Shown piece by piece: positions 47,415 through 59,479 of a DNA stretch of 64,000 nucleotides. A program made the translations under genes and the position numbers. The notes below the pieces were generated by a model, which was not told the DNA's origin, searched no databases, and saw nothing but the letters and a program-made list of their open reading frames with translations. Positions within the stretch are counted from its first letter, which is position 1. Every line of letters begins with the position of its first letter. Location: positions 1,336,435 through 1,400,434 of the forward strand of contig NC_080541.1 of assembly GCF_028640845.1 (NCBI RefSeq), read 5' to 3'. Source of the DNA: Ahaetulla prasina (Eukaryota > Chordata > Lepidosauria > Squamata > Colubridae).

Positions 47415-47878
47415 CTTATTTATTTATTTATTTATTTATTTAATTTGATTTTTATACCGCCCTTCTCCCGAAGGACTCAGGGCGGTGTACAGGCAAAATA
47501 AAAACAACAATACAAATATACACAATTTAAATACCCTTAAAAAAACTTATTCAAAATTAGCCTGATGTTAAAAATCATCGTCAATTAAAACCCCATTTAA
47601 AATTGGTAAAATTCCCTTTTAAAATATCAATTAAGCCAGCCCCGCGCGAATAAAAAGATGGGTCTTCAGTTCGCGACGGAATGTCCGAAGGTCAGGTATT
47701 TGACGTAAACCAGGGGGAAGCTCGTTCCAGAGAGTGGGAGCCCCCACAGAGAAGGCCCTTCCCCTGGGGGCCGCCAGCCGACATTGTTTGGCGGACGGCA
47801 CCCTGAGAAGTCCCTCTCTATGGGAGCGTACGGGTCGGTGGGAGGCATGTGGTAACAGCAGGCGGTCCCGGTTTTTCT
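47415..47878 (-). mobile_element. L3-type LINE 3' end
   Basis: The minus strand encodes RAFSVGAPTLWNELPPGLRQ, then a tail with CCGCCCTGAGTCCTTCGGGA and (AAAT)n. The empty site is present upstream of copy B near 30035 (CGTCTTCAGAG). Confidence 0.85.
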
Positions 47879-48164
47879 TCAGAGAAAAACAAAGAAAGCC
47901 CAGTTGCCTCTTGAAAAAGCCCCTTTGGGACTTCAAAGTTCTGCCATTCTCCCAGAGGACCATCAAGAGTGTCCCTGAAATGGCTCCCCTGCCTCTTCCC
48001 TCCCTTGGCCTTTCCCACACACTGACCTCAATCCCATTAAAAAAATATCAAGGTGGGTTTATTGGAGTCTCTTTTTCATCTGCCCATTTTCTAGGTCCAT
48101 CCCATAATTCCACCCACCCCTCCTTTAAGAGTGGTTAGTTCTTCCTTCTTTCCCCGCCACTCAC

Positions 48165-48324
48165 CTCCTTCAATCTTTTGGCGAGGCCCAAAGGGCTGGA
48201 TGTCCTTCCTGGAGGGTGAAGGACCGCAGCTTCTTTCCACCCGCAGGTGCTTCAGGTGAGCCCTGGACCTCCCTCTGACCAGCCTCGGTTTTATCCCCTT
48301 CCTCCCAGAGGAGTCCAAGCCAAT
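48165..48324 (-). promoter_or_regulatory. Promoter and untranslated first exon of lectin C
   Basis: Donor at 48165, TATA-like GATAAAAC at 48289-48296 and inverted CCAAT at 48320-48324. A gap of about 20 bases relative to A and B brings the CCAAT closer to the TATA. Confidence 0.62.
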
Positions 48325-48631
48325 CACAAGGAGGACAGGGCAAAGCTTGGCCTGGGTCCCAACTCAGGTGGAGTTTGACGTTTGCTTTGCTACAAGATTT
48401 CTCACCAATTTAGCAAATATGGTCTTCCCTCCCATATTTTCCCCACCAGGACCCGTCCTAAACTGGTGTTGACTCTGTTGCTGTGGACGGAACAATACAC
48501 AGTTTTGTAGCAGGAAATGCTGCATTCACGTCCAACTCACAACAAGCCCTCAGCAAACAATTGCTGACTGGGGACTAATCAGTTCTAGATCTGAATCATA
48601 ACTTTGGTAAGATTTGAAATGCTCCATTGAT
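48325..48631. other. Upstream flank of lectin C
   Basis: Diverged relative of 18960-19200 (GGTGTTGACTC, CTCAGCAAACA blocks); no separate gene. Confidence 0.4.

Positions 48632-48690
<59 letters not shown>
48632..48690. repeat. (CT)n(CA)n compound microsatellite
   Basis: CT repeats followed directly by CA repeats. Confidence 0.95.
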
Positions 48691-48691
<1 letters not shown>

Positions 48692-49031
48692 GGCGGGAGG
48701 AGTTGAATTTCACAAGATCTCTGCATATTATGAATAAAATAGGGACATTATTTCATTGGGGCAATTTGCATAGCACTAAAAATAGATCAAAAGCAAAACC
48801 AACTTTTCAAAACTCTTGGGTGCCACACCTGAGCCAGGGGGATCTCTAAACTCAGGGCTTCCCATCCCCCAGGAGTGAGCTGTTTATTCGGAAACCAGGC
48901 CGCACAACAGTGGACTGGCACACATGCCCACATGCAGTTCCATGCCAGCTGCATGCATGCCAGCTTATCACTCGTGCAGCCCGGTTCGCCTCTCCCCCCA
49001 AGCCAGGCCACCAAAGATTGGGGAGACCGCT
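48691..49031. other. Unassigned DNA
   Basis: CATGCATGC-type motifs suggest a decayed GC-rich MITE; otherwise nothing recognised. Confidence 0.35.
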
Positions 49032-49093
49032 GTCCAAACTTGGCAACTTTAAGACTTGTAGACTTCCGCTCCCAGAATTCTCCAGCCAGCCAT
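49032..49093. mobile_element. Half of a palindromic MITE
   Basis: CAACTTTAAGACTTGTAGAC and TCCCAGAATTCTCCAGCC. Confidence 0.65.
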
Positions 49094-49184
49094 GCAAAAT
49101 CATTGCAAAAAGCTATTGTGCGGGGAAGAATTAGAAGTAGACAGATTGACAGACAGATTAACAGAGTTGGAAAGGACCTTGTAG

Positions 49185-49300
49185 GTAAGAATAAGAATAA
49201 AAATAAGAATAATTTAATTTCTATACCGCCCTTCTCCCGAAGGACTCAGGGCGGTTTCCAGCCAAGTAAAAACACAATAAAACATACAATATACAGTTCC
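49185..49300 (-). mobile_element. L3-type LINE 3' tail
   Basis: TATACCGCCCTTCTCCCGAA then AGGACTCAGGGCGG. Confidence 0.8.
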
Positions 49301-49311
49301 TAGAAGTGGAA

Positions 49312-49876
49312 TGGTCTGATATATAATGGATTGGAAGAAATGTATTTTCTTTGTTTCTGGAAGGGGAGTTGAGGTTTTAAGGAGTGACTATGGATTATGA
49401 TTTGTGTTATATTTTAATTTTTGACTGTTAGTTTTATACCCTGTATTCGGTTCTGGGAAGTCCCGGGGGGGTGCGGGGAGGGAGGGGGAGGGGGGTATGA
49501 GGGTAGAAAATGGATTGATGGTTAATGTACAGAGATGATTGAAGATGTATAATCAATGTAAGATCGGAGCTGCCTGGCTACCACTTCAGAATGATGGGAA
49601 GGAGGGAAGGAGAAGAGAGAAGGAGGTAGGAAAGAGAAGAGGAGGAAGAGGAAAGGAAGGAAGAGGGATAGAAGAGGGAGAAGAAAGGAGTAGGGAGGAA
49701 GGAGGAGAGGATGTAAATAAGAGAAGGGGAGGATGGTCGTGGAAAGTAGAAGAAGGTAGAGAAGGGAAGAGAGTTAAAGGAAGGGGGTGGTGACCGGGCA
49801 GGTCCGATTAATTGTATATGATGGTATACTAAATATGTTATTGGATATGAATGTTAAAATAAAACTTTAAAAAAAA
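49312..49876 (+). mobile_element. L1 LINE 3' UTR with G-rich tract
   Basis: CCTGTATTCGGTTCTGGGAA followed by a G-rich tract and a GGAAGGAG-rich stretch, ending AATAAAACTTTAAAAAAAA. The reverse complement of the same order is seen at 59667-60736. Confidence 0.7.
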
Positions 49877-50036
49877 CCCCATACAATATACAGTTAAAAA
49901 ACCCATTAAAAACCTATTCAATTTGGCCCATTAGTTAAAATACACACTAGAACCATAAAAAACCCAATTAAAATTACTAATAGTTTTGATCATCTAGTCC
50001 AACCTCCCACCCAAGCAGGAAACCCTATACCAGTGA

Positions 50037-50038
50037 TG

Positions 50039-50112
<74 letters not shown>
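50037..50112. repeat. (TAA)n microsatellite
   Basis: About 75 bases of ATA units that continue the A-rich tail of the adjacent LINE. Confidence 0.95.
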
Positions 50113-50113
<1 letters not shown>

Positions 50114-51768
50114 TTTTAATTTGTATACCGCCCTTCTCCCGAAGGACTCAGGGCGGTGAACAGGCAAATAAAATACAAACAGAAACATACACCATAATTA
50201 AAACAACCCTTAAAAAACTGATTCAAATTAGCCAAAAAATTTAAAATAACCTTACACCCCATAAAAATTACAGAATTTAAAACCCACAATTAAAATTTAA
50301 AATTTAGAATTTAAAATCAAGCCAGTCCAGCCAAACGGAATAAATAAGTTTTAAGTTCGCGGCGAAAGGTCCTGAGGTCAGGTAGTTGTCGAAGCCCGGG
50401 AGGAAGTTCGTTCCACAGGGTAGGAGCCCCCACAGAGAAGGCCCTCCCCCTGGGGGCCGCCAGTCGACATTGTTTGGCTGACGGCACCCTGAGGAGTCCC
50501 TCTCTGTGGGAACGCACCGGACGCTGGGAGATAGAGGCCGGCAGTAGACGGTCCTGTAAGTAGCCCGGTCCTAAGCCATGGAGCGCTTTAAAGATGGTAA
50601 CCAATACCTTGAAGCGCACCCGGAAAACGACAGGTAGCCAGTGCAGTCTGCGCAGGATAGGTGTTATGTGGGAGCTTTGAACCGCTCCCTCAATAACCCG
50701 CGCAGCCGCATTCTGGACTAGCTGAAGTCTCCGGGTGCTCTTCAAGGGGAGCCCCATGTAGAGAGCATTGCAGTAGTCCAGACGAGAGGTAACGAGAGCA
50801 TGAGTGACTGTGCATAGGGCATCCCGGTCCAGGAAGGGACGCAACTGGTGGATCAGGCGAACCTGATAAAAAGCTCTCCTGGAGACGGTCGTCAAATGAT
50901 CTTCAAAGGACAACCGACCATCCAGGAGCACGCCCAAGTTGCGTACCTTCTCCATCGGGGCCAATGATTCACCCCCGACAGACAGCCGCATCTGCAGCTG
51001 ACTGTACCGAGGTGCCGGCATCCACAGCCACTCCATCTTGGAGGGATTAAGTTTGAGCCTGTTCCTCCCCATCCAGACACATACAGCTTCCAAATACCGG
51101 GATAGCACTTCGACAGCTTCGCTAGGGTGGCCCGGGGTGGAAAAGTACAGCTGGGTATCATCAGCGTACAGTTGGTATCTCACCCCGAAGCCACTGATGA
51201 TCTCACCCAACGGCTTCATATAGATGTTGAACAGGAGGGGTGAGAGAATTGATCCTTGCGGCACCCCACACATGAGGCACCTTGGAGTCGATCTCTGCCC
51301 CCCTGTCAACACCGTCTGCGTCCGGTCAGAGAGGTAGGAGGAGAACCACCGATAAACGGTGCCTCCCGCTCCCAACCCCTCCAACCGGCGCAGCAGGATA
51401 CCATGGTCGATGGTATCAAAAGCCGCTGAGAGGTCTAATAGGACCAGGGCAGAGGAGTAACCCTTATCCCTGGCCCTCCAGAGATCATCCACCAGTGCGA
51501 CCAAAGCTGTCTCCATACTGTATCCGGGCCGGAAGCCGGACAGGAACGGGTCTAGATAGATAGCTTCATCCAGGTACTGGGGTAGCTGACATGCCACCAC
51601 ACTCTCTACAACCTTCGCTGTAAAGCGAAGATTGGAGACTGGCCGGTAATTCCCTAAAACAGCTGGGTCCAGGGAAGGCTTCTTGAGGAGAGGTCTCACC
51701 ACCGCCTCTTTCAAGGCAGTGGGAAAGACCCCCTCCCGCAAAGAAGCATTGGCTAACCTTTTCCGGAC
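50113..51768 (-). mobile_element. CR1/L3-group LINE with intact reverse transcriptase frame
   Basis: The minus-strand frame from about 51768 to 50317 is open for roughly 480 codons. In order: KEAVVRPLLKKPSLDP, YRPVSNLRFTAKVVE, motif A LLDLSAAFDTIDHG, motif B GVPQGSILSPLLFN, motif C YADDTQLYF, then the C-terminal RAFSVGAPTLWNELPPGLR block. The catalytic Asp pair is present. Endonuclease and ORF1 are missing, so it is 5' truncated. The 3' tail has CCGCCCTGAGTCCTTCGGGA and runs into (TAA)n. The first ~80 codons of the longer frame come from the neighbouring MITE. Confidence 0.9.
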
Positions 51769-52045
51769 CGAGTGCCCAAAGTACGTGTGTGTGCCCAAAT
51801 TCCCAAAATGCAATGTGCCTATGGCCCCCACACATGCACAAACAATCCTCCACGTGTGCCCTGCCCTCCGCACATGTGCGTGCGCCCCCTCCCGCTGGCC
51901 CGAAGACCAGCTGGCCGGCGGGAGGCATTCCCGCATGCGTGGTGGAGCTGAACTGGGGCAACAGTTTGCTTGCCCACAGAAATGGCACTGTGTGCCACCT
52001 CTGGCACGCATGCCATAGGTTCGCCATCAAGGCCCTACACTTTTT
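51765..52045. mobile_element. GC-rich MITE abutting the LINE
   Basis: GCACATGTGCGTGCGCCCCC and GCATGCCATAGGTTCGCCAT; related to 19300-19590 and 30880-31165. Confidence 0.6.
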
Positions 52046-52480
52046 CTGACCGATGGCAGTCCAGGGATGAAGCTCCCACAACTTCTGAAGGCAACTTCTG
52101 TTCCATTGGTTGATTGTTCTCACTGTCAGAAAATTTCTCCTTATTTCCAGGTTGAATCTCTCCTTGGTCAGTTTCCATCCATTCTTCCTCATCTGGCCTT
52201 CAGGTGCTTTAGAAAATGGGTTGACCCCCTTCCTCCTCTCAGTGGCAGCCCCTCAAGTATTGGAAGACTGCTATCCTGTCTCCCCTGGTCCTTCCCTTCA
52301 CTAGACTAGCCATGCCCGGTTCCTGCAACCGTTCATCGTATGTTTTAGCCTCCAGTCCCCTCATCATCCTGGTTGCTCTCCTCTGCACTTTTTCTAGAGT
52401 CTCAACCTCTTTTTTATAGTGTAGTGTAGTGTACAGTGTGCAGTGTATAGTGTATAGTGTAGTGTAGTGACCAAAAGTAA
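52045..52480 (-). mobile_element. CR1 LINE 3' end
   Basis: Antisense ORF2 C-terminus (EKVQRRATRMMRGLEAKTYD) ending in a TAGTGTAGTG simple repeat. Confidence 0.86.
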
Positions 52481-53164
52481 AAGAGAACCAGGCCACCAAA
52501 AGAACCTGGTCACCATCAAAGCTGGCATCAGCCAGAGCACAAAACGACTGGAAGAATCAGTGCAAGATCAGAAGATGCGGAGGAGGGACCACCACCTGGC
52601 CCTTAGAATCACCAAGAATTGGACATGACTGAATGGATCACATCATCATCCTCATCCTCATTAAGTAATAGCAATGGGCAAATTTCTGTCCAGCTTTGTA
52701 ACAGAAGAAAAAACTGCAAGCAGAAATCAATCTTTTAGGTTTGACAAGAAATTCTTGGCTCCAGCCATTTATTCCGAATATACCTGCAATGTATTCAGTA
52801 GCTTTTTACTCCTACGTACTCAACATGGGACAGCAGTTCATACTCCGAAATCTCCAGACTTCCTCATTAGAAGAATTTTATGAATGCACAGCAGGGTTTT
52901 GGAGCACGTTAAAGTTCGTAATGTCCCTACATGAAATAGTTGACTTATGAGTCTGATAAAAATGCAGGAAGAAATAAAAACATTCCCAGTCTAACAGATG
53001 GGCAAGATTCCCAAGCTGTAATGATCAGGGACTATTGCATATTTGTGCTTTTTTTTTTTTTTTTGCTTCTGGTGGAGATTTATAAGCCACGAGCAACATT
53101 TGAAACAACGAAGTCAGTAACGCTTTGCCACATTTCAGCTCACCAATGATGAAGAAAGAGAAAA
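52481..53164. other. Unassigned DNA
   Basis: 52500-52640 resembles the end of a non-LTR element (GAATTGGACATGACTGAATG). The 52741-52950 frame has no recognisable domain, and a T run lies at 53049-53064. Confidence 0.35.
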
Positions 53165-53640
53165 ATCTGGAGCAAGAAAGAAAGATCTAAAAAGAGTACA
53201 GAGCAAAAACGACGATCAGGGGACTAGAGACTAAAACATATGAAGAACAGTTGCAAGAATTGGGTGTGTCTGGTTTACTGAAGAGAAGGACCAGGGGAGA
53301 CATGACAGCAGCTTCCAATATTTGAGGGGCTGCCACAAAGATGACGGGGGTATGTGTGTCAACCTTTTCTCCAAAGCACCTGAAGGCAGGACAAGAAGCA
53401 ATGGAGGGAAGCTAATAATCAAGGAGAGAAGCAACCTAGAACTGAGGAGAAATTTCCTGGCACTCAGAACAATTAGCCAGTGGAACAGCTTGCCACCAGA
53501 AGTTGTAGGTGCTCCATCACTGAAGGTTTTTAAGAAGAGGTTAGACAACCTTCTGTCTGATGTGGAATAGGGTTTCCTGCTTAAGCAGGGGGTTGGACTA
53601 GAAGACCTCCAAGGTACCTTCCAAGCCTATTATTCTAAAG
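53165..53640 (+). mobile_element. CR1 LINE 3' end
   Basis: LFSKAPEGRTRSNGGKLI, then QWNSLPPEVVGAPSLKVFKK and the tail. Confidence 0.88.
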
Positions 53641-53917
53641 AAGGATTCTTGGCCTGAAGGAAGATATCCAAGAGAATGGCCCCAGCAAGACATTCACCAA
53701 ATATAAGTCCTCCAGAAAGGTTTCACTTCTCACCTAATTTGGACAGGTTCCTTAGCTGAGTAGGCAGAGTTTTGGTGGGCTGTAAATGTTCCAACTCCTG
53801 AATCCTTTACATCTCAACATCGGCCGTGACTCAAGTTCTAGACCGCTCTACCTGGGTGGCTGAGAGTCTTCATCGCCAACAGGAGAAGAAATTGAGCAGG
53901 GACAAGGACTCTTTATT
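53641..53917. other. Unassigned DNA
   Basis: Nothing recognised. Confidence 0.4.
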
Positions 53918-54010
53918 TATTTATTTATTATTTATTATATTTGTATACCGCCCTTTTCCCGAAGGACTCATGGTGGTTCACAGCCAGTAAAAGACAAAAT
54001 ACATATAATA
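53918..54010 (-). mobile_element. L3-type LINE 3' tail
   Basis: TATACCGCCCTTTTCCCGAA next to (TTTA)n. Confidence 0.75.
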
Positions 54011-54144
54011 CTCTCCGTAACTACAGACCAGAAAGATGTAGGTAAGGCTGCAAGCAAGACCACTGATGGGAAATAAGGCACAGAAAACCTTGCAGACCAG
54101 GAGACGAGGGTCTACCAAGACCACCACCCCAAGTTCCTTTGTAG

Positions 54145-54510
54145 AAGGAGAGCCTGGGTATGTCTAGTTTAATGAAAAGAAGGACTAGGGGAGACATGAT
54201 AGCTGTGTTCCAATATCTCAGGGGTTGCCACAAAGAAGAGGGAGTCGGGCTGTTCTCCAGAGCACCTGAGGGTAGAACAAGAAGCAATGGGTGGAAACTG
54301 ATCAAGGAAAGAAGCAACTTAGAACTAAGGAGAAATTTCCTGACAGTTAGAACAATTAATAAGTGGAACGACTTACCTGCAGAAGTTGTGAATGCTCCAA
54401 TACTGGAAATTTTTAAGAAAATGTTGGATAACCATCTGTCTGAGATGATGTAGGTTTCCTGCTGGGCAGGGGGTTGGACTAGAAGGCCTCCAAGGTCCCT
54501 TCCAACTCTG
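54145..54510 (+). mobile_element. CR1 LINE 3' end
   Basis: MKRRTRGDMIAVFQYLRGC through NKWNDLPAEVVNAP to the tail; open across the coding part. Confidence 0.9.
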
Positions 54511-54589
54511 TTGTTGTTGTTGTAGCCCTATTAGTCTATGGAGTCAAAAAAAATCACAAGAAATTTGGTAGCATCTTTTTCAATACACA

Positions 54590-55005
54590 CGGTTCATTCA
54601 AGGGTCTGGAGACTAAAACGTAAAGAACAGGTGCAGGAATTGGGTATCTGTAGTCTGGTGAAAAGAAGAATTGGGGGTGACATGATAGCAGTATTTGAGG
54701 GGCTGCCACAAAGAAGAGAGAGTCAACCTGTTTTCCAAAGCACCTGAAGGCAGGTCAAGAAGCGATGGGTGGAAACTAATCCAGGAGAGAAGCAACCTGG
54801 AATTAAGGAGAAACTTCTTAACAGTGAGGACAGTGAATGAGTTGAATGACTTGCCCCCAGAAGTTGTGGGTGCTCCACCACTGGAAGTTTTTAAGAAGAG
54901 ACTGGACAGCCACTTGTCTGAAATGCTACAGGGTCTCCTGCTTGAGCAGGGGGCTGGACTAGAAGACCTCCAAGGTCCCTTCCAAATTTGTTATTCTGTA
55001 AAAGC
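54590..55005 (+). mobile_element. CR1 LINE 3' end
   Basis: NLELRRNFLTVRTVNELNDL, then PPEVVGAPPLEVFKKRLDSH and the tail; an in-frame deletion lies near 54690. Confidence 0.9.
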
Positions 55006-55283
55006 TGCAGCTCAAGGATTCTGCTTTCGGGGGGAAAAATTGTGGGTTACAAAAGGTGCTATCAGAGCCCTCAGAGTTCTCCTTTGAAATTCTGATTTGC
55101 CCTCCGTTTTCCAGAGTCCTGCAGTCAGCCAAATGTTCCTTTTTATTTCTTCTTCAAGCCTCTGGTCACATCCCTGCTGGCGGCTTTGATCAGCCATTCA
55201 CAGGTCACAGTGACTGGCGTCTTGAAGGAGCCAATTCTGCAAGATCAGATGAAAATGATGAGATTTTAGGAAGGAAGGTGTCA

Positions 55284-55287
<4 letters not shown>
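55006..55287. other. Unassigned DNA
   Basis: No recognisable gene; the 97-codon frame starting at 55056 ends in the adjacent microsatellite. Confidence 0.4.

Positions 55288-55333
<46 letters not shown>
55288..55333. repeat. (AC)n microsatellite
   Basis: Uninterrupted AC dinucleotides. Confidence 0.95.
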
Positions 55334-55337
<4 letters not shown>

Positions 55338-55984
55338 CCTTATTCCTAGAGCAGCCAGAACGTTTTAGAAGCGTTCCCAGATCTGTTTTCCGAAACTCAT
55401 GAGTTCTGTAGACTTTCCGTTCCAGATCATTAACACTCTTTCACCACTGTTGGCTCTAACTCTTTTGTGGCTTTCTTGTAAATGTTGCCACACCACAAAG
55501 AGGAGGGGAAATACAACTCCTAGCCACAAGAAGACAAAGGGAAGCCCTTGACCCCAGGTGAGTCATTTTCACAAGGAACTGCGATGTATACCAGCCACTC
55601 AGCTGAATGCAAAATGTCAATAGACCACAACTGAGATCCATAATCTGCTCTTTAATTAATTGGGTGAGCTGGAAGTGGTGCTGACAAACCTCGATTTATT
55701 TATTATTTTTGCTGAAACAGACTCACATGCCCCTCCTACCATCTCACCAAAGAGGCAAAAACTTCCAACAGCCCAACGGAAAAGGGGGGAAAAGGTATCC
55801 ATATTTTCAAAAATGAGGAAAGGAGGATCCAGAGAATCACCTCCTAAGTGATGTCCAGAGATATTCGGGTGTGGATGGCGGGGGACACTTATTAACAGAG
55901 TTAGCAGAGGAGGCTAAGTTGACGGCTCTGCTTGAAGAGCACAATTCATTTCTATTTGAAAACCATTTTTGAGGACTTTTGACG
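55334..55984. other. Unassigned DNA
   Basis: No gene, RNA or repeat recognised. Confidence 0.4.
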
Positions 55985-56075
55985 AATATGAAACTCCACA
56001 ATTTCTGGAGGGAAGCTGATTAATTGTTCTCACTGTGAGGAAATCTCACCTTAGTTCTAGGTTTCTTCTCTCCTT
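55985..56075 (-). mobile_element. CR1 scrap split by the L1
   Basis: CTCACTGTGAGGAAATCTCA through CTTCTCTCC. The match appears to resume at 57530 (CTTCTCTCCTTGATTAGG), so the L1 inserted into it. Confidence 0.7.
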
Positions 56076-57530
56076 TTTTTTTTAATTGAAAAAGTTTTAA
56101 CAAACAAAAACATTTCCCCCCCCTTTTCCCCCCCTCCCCCCGCAAACCCCCTTTCCCCCTCCCTTCACACACACACACACACACACACGGCTTCCTGGGT
56201 CAATCACAAGGTATTGTTATACATAAACCAAACATAGAATAAAATTTTCCCTTCTAATCCAATTAACCTCATCCAAGTCTTTTCATTTCCCAACCCCCCC
56301 ATTACATAAAATAATACTTCCTAATTATTCAAAGGCAATCTGATATTTCTTAATCTGATATCGGTTTTGTAAATAATCAATACATTTTTTCCATTCAATT
56401 AAATATCTTTCCTGCGTATTGTCTTTCAAAAAGGCTGAGATTTTAGCCATCTCAGCCAAGTTAGTAACTTTCAATATCCATTCTTCTATTGTAGGTAACT
56501 CTTTTTTCTTCCAATATTGTCCAATCAACAGCCTTGCTGCTGTTATTAAGTTCAAAATCAATTTCATCTCAGTCACTGTACAATCCGTTATAATTCCCAA
56601 AAGGAAAAGTTGTGGCAGGAACTTTATCTTCTTCTTCAGGACATTTTGAATAATCCACCAAATTCTTATCCAAAAGGCCTTGATTTTCTTGCAAGGCCAC
56701 CAAATATGAAAATATGTAGCGTCATCACAGTCACACCTCCAACATTTCGCTTGGATATCAGGATACATACATGATAATTTTTTGGGATCTAAGTGTCATC
56801 TATAAAACATTTTATAAAAATTTTCCCTTAGATTCTGTGCTTGTGTAAACTTAACATTTCTAACCCAGATTTTCTCCCATGTTTCCAACATTATTGGTTC
56901 CTGAATATTCTGTGCCCATTTTATCATACAGTCCTTTACCAAATCCTTTTCCGAATCTATTTCAAGCAACACATTGTACAATCTCTTTATATGCTCCTGG
57001 GTCTGATTTCTAATTTGCTTTATTAAATTTTCCTCCCTTTGCATTATACCAATTTTTTGATCTTCTTTCCATCTAGCACTTAGTTGCCTATATTGAAACC
57101 AAGTATATTTCCTCCCTTCTTCATTTAATACCTGTAAAGATTTTAATTGCAAGCTACCTCCTTCAGCATATAAAAGTTCTTTATAAGTAATCATTTCCTG
57201 TTTCTGTTCTATATTTATATTCTCTATTGCATGTCTGGGGCTTGCCCATATAGGAATCTTATAGTCTAGTTTACAGGAATATTTTTTCCAGACACGCAAA
57301 AGAGCACTTCTCAACACATGACTCTTAAAAGCCCTTTCCACTTTTTTTTTCATAAAATAAATACGCATGCCATCCATATAGTAAGTCATAACCTTCTATA
57401 TTCAAAAGTCTTTCTTCCGTTAAATTAAACCAGTCACTTATTACTGAAAGGGCTACTGCTTCATAATATAGTTTAAAATTAGGCATTTTTAGGCCTCCTC
57501 TTTTCCGTGAGTCCTGAATTATTTTCATTT
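56076..57530 (-). mobile_element. L1 LINE ORF2 C-terminal half and 3' UTR
   Basis: Frames 57528-57325, 57389-56796 and 56768-56325 encode KMPNFKLYYEAVALSVISDW, ENFYKMFYR and CWRCDCDDATYFHIWWPCKK, the region after the L1 RT. Two frame breaks. The 3' UTR has a G-rich tract (C-rich here), a CA repeat and a poly(A) end at about 56076. GCTTCTCTCC-type flanks suggest a short target duplication. Confidence 0.88.
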
Positions 57531-58194
57531 TTCTTCTCTCCTTGATTAGGATTTTTTTCCTCTTTCCCTTCCCTTTCCCTATTTTCCCATTATTTTCATT
57601 TTTCTCTGCATTTCTGCATTTTACATTTTAATAAACTAACAAAAAAAATTTGGGGAGGGGAGAAATATTCAGTGGGTACAACCGATCTTCCCAGACTGAG
57701 TTGGGTATGTGGTTGTCACCCATCCTTCTTTCCCAGGCACACCTTGGGATCATCGGTCTCCCCATGCTGGAGGGATCCCTTCTCAGGATTAACCTAGATT
57801 AACCATGATTTGTCAGCCAGCCCTTTCTGTCTTCCCCCATTTTACCCCTTTGGTCTAGGATTTCCCCTTGGGCCAGTCCTGACGGAAAAGCTACTCACCG
57901 TTAGCAGCTGGACTTGCAAGTCGCTTCTTGGCTGCAGAAGCCCCTCCCCTCCTGCCTTGGTTAGCTTGAATTTATTTGGCCTTTATCTGTTCCCATCACT
58001 CAAGCTTTGGTCTCTCAGGCATGGCCACACTACAAACACCGTCCGTCTTTCTGCTTTTCACTTCACTGGATTAAACAAATAGCCTGAAGTCCAAGACTCA
58101 GAGACCAAGCTGCCCTCTTTTGCTTGGTTAAAATAGCAATTATTTGAAAATTGGGAAGATTCAAAGTTAGAACATGAATTGGCCCTAATGCCAG
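57531..58194. other. Unassigned DNA
   Basis: No gene or repeat recognised beyond the CR1 scrap at its left edge. Confidence 0.4.
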
Positions 58195-58385
58195 AATACA
58201 GAATAATAGAGTTGGAAGGTACCTCATAGGTCATCTAGTCTAATCCCCCCCCACCCCAAAAGGAGACCCTACGCCATTTCTGACAGATGGCAGCTCACTC
58301 TCTTCTTGAAAGCTCCCTCAACTTCTGAAGACAACTTCTGTTCCATTGGTTGTTCTCACTGTCAGAAAATTTCTCCTTAACCAAA
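58195..58385 (-). mobile_element. CR1 LINE 3' fragment
   Basis: Antisense tail (AATAGAGTTGGAAGGTACCT) and part of the ORF2 end. Confidence 0.78.
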
Positions 58386-59135
58386 TGAGCTAGACCAGAT
58401 TCTAATGGGAACAGATGAAAAATTAATTAGAGGATATACAATCATTTATTAAATTACAAATAGGAGGAAGAACAAGTAAAAAACCTATGATAATTTGGGC
58501 TAAGAATTTTGGCTATACAACAGATGTGGACAGGTGGCAGAAATTATGGGATAGAGATCATAAACTCACATTGGCAACAGCATATAAAGAAAACCTCTAT
58601 AAAATGTTTTATAGATGGCATTATTCACCTGCAAGGTTAGCAAATATGTATAATAATAAATCTGTCACAGGTTGGAAATGCAACCAAATACCAGGCTCAT
58701 AATATCATATATGGTGGACGTCTCAGAAAGCAAAAAAATACTGGAAGAAAATACACATGTGGCTGGAAATTATGACAAAACAACACATAGATTTGAAACC
58801 TGACACATTTTTGTTGGGCCTGCTTCCAGAAAATTATTATAAAGGTAACACAGATTTAATTTTACATATCCTAACAGCAGCCAGGATTGTATATGCATAA
58901 TACTGGAAAAATCCAGAAACCCTACAGATGACATTATAATCAAAAAAATTCTGGAATTTGCAGAAATAGATAGGTTAACCCTAAAAATCAAAGGAAAAGA
59001 AGACTCGGAATATTTTATAACATGGGAACTATTCTATAAATGGTTAAGTGACAGATGCTGAGGTTAGAGGAATGGATTTATGTGAAATATGGACTACATG
59101 AGAAAGAAAAACTGATGAGTAAATATTTTGATGGT
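58386..59135 (+). mobile_element. L1 LINE ORF2 C-terminus, second lineage
   Basis: MIIWAKNFGYTTDVDRWQKL, then NLYKMFYRWHYSPARLANMY and YHIWWTSQKAKKYWKKIHM. Diverged from the other L1 copies and with several stops. Confidence 0.75.
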
Positions 59136-59479
59136 TATATACCATATTTTTTGGAGTTTAAGATGCACCAGAGTATTAGATGCATCTTAGTTTTTGGGGA
59201 GGAAAATAAGAAAAAAGCTGATTGGCCAACGGATCGACCTCCCGGAATACCCCTAATGTTCCCAGAGGTGAACTTTAGCAACAGGTTCCTTGGTTGTGAG
59301 CTCTGTGCCGTGCGTTTTTTTCAGCCTCGGAAAGCTCCGTTTGAGATGGGGGTGAAATGCTCCCGGTTCGGACCGGATGGCCCAATTCAGTAGCGATGGT
59401 AGTGGGTGGTTTGGAGAACCGGTAACAAAATCCCTGCCCACCCACCCCAACCCATGCCCAGCTGAGCCGTGCGATCATC

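Noticed and set aside
51769..52011. N-terminal 80 codons of the LINE frame as a real protein domain
   Set aside because: They derive from the adjoining MITE, which occurs elsewhere without the LINE.
52741..52950. 69-codon frame with no obvious repeat match
   Set aside because: Too short and without start context, domain or neighbouring exons to support a gene.
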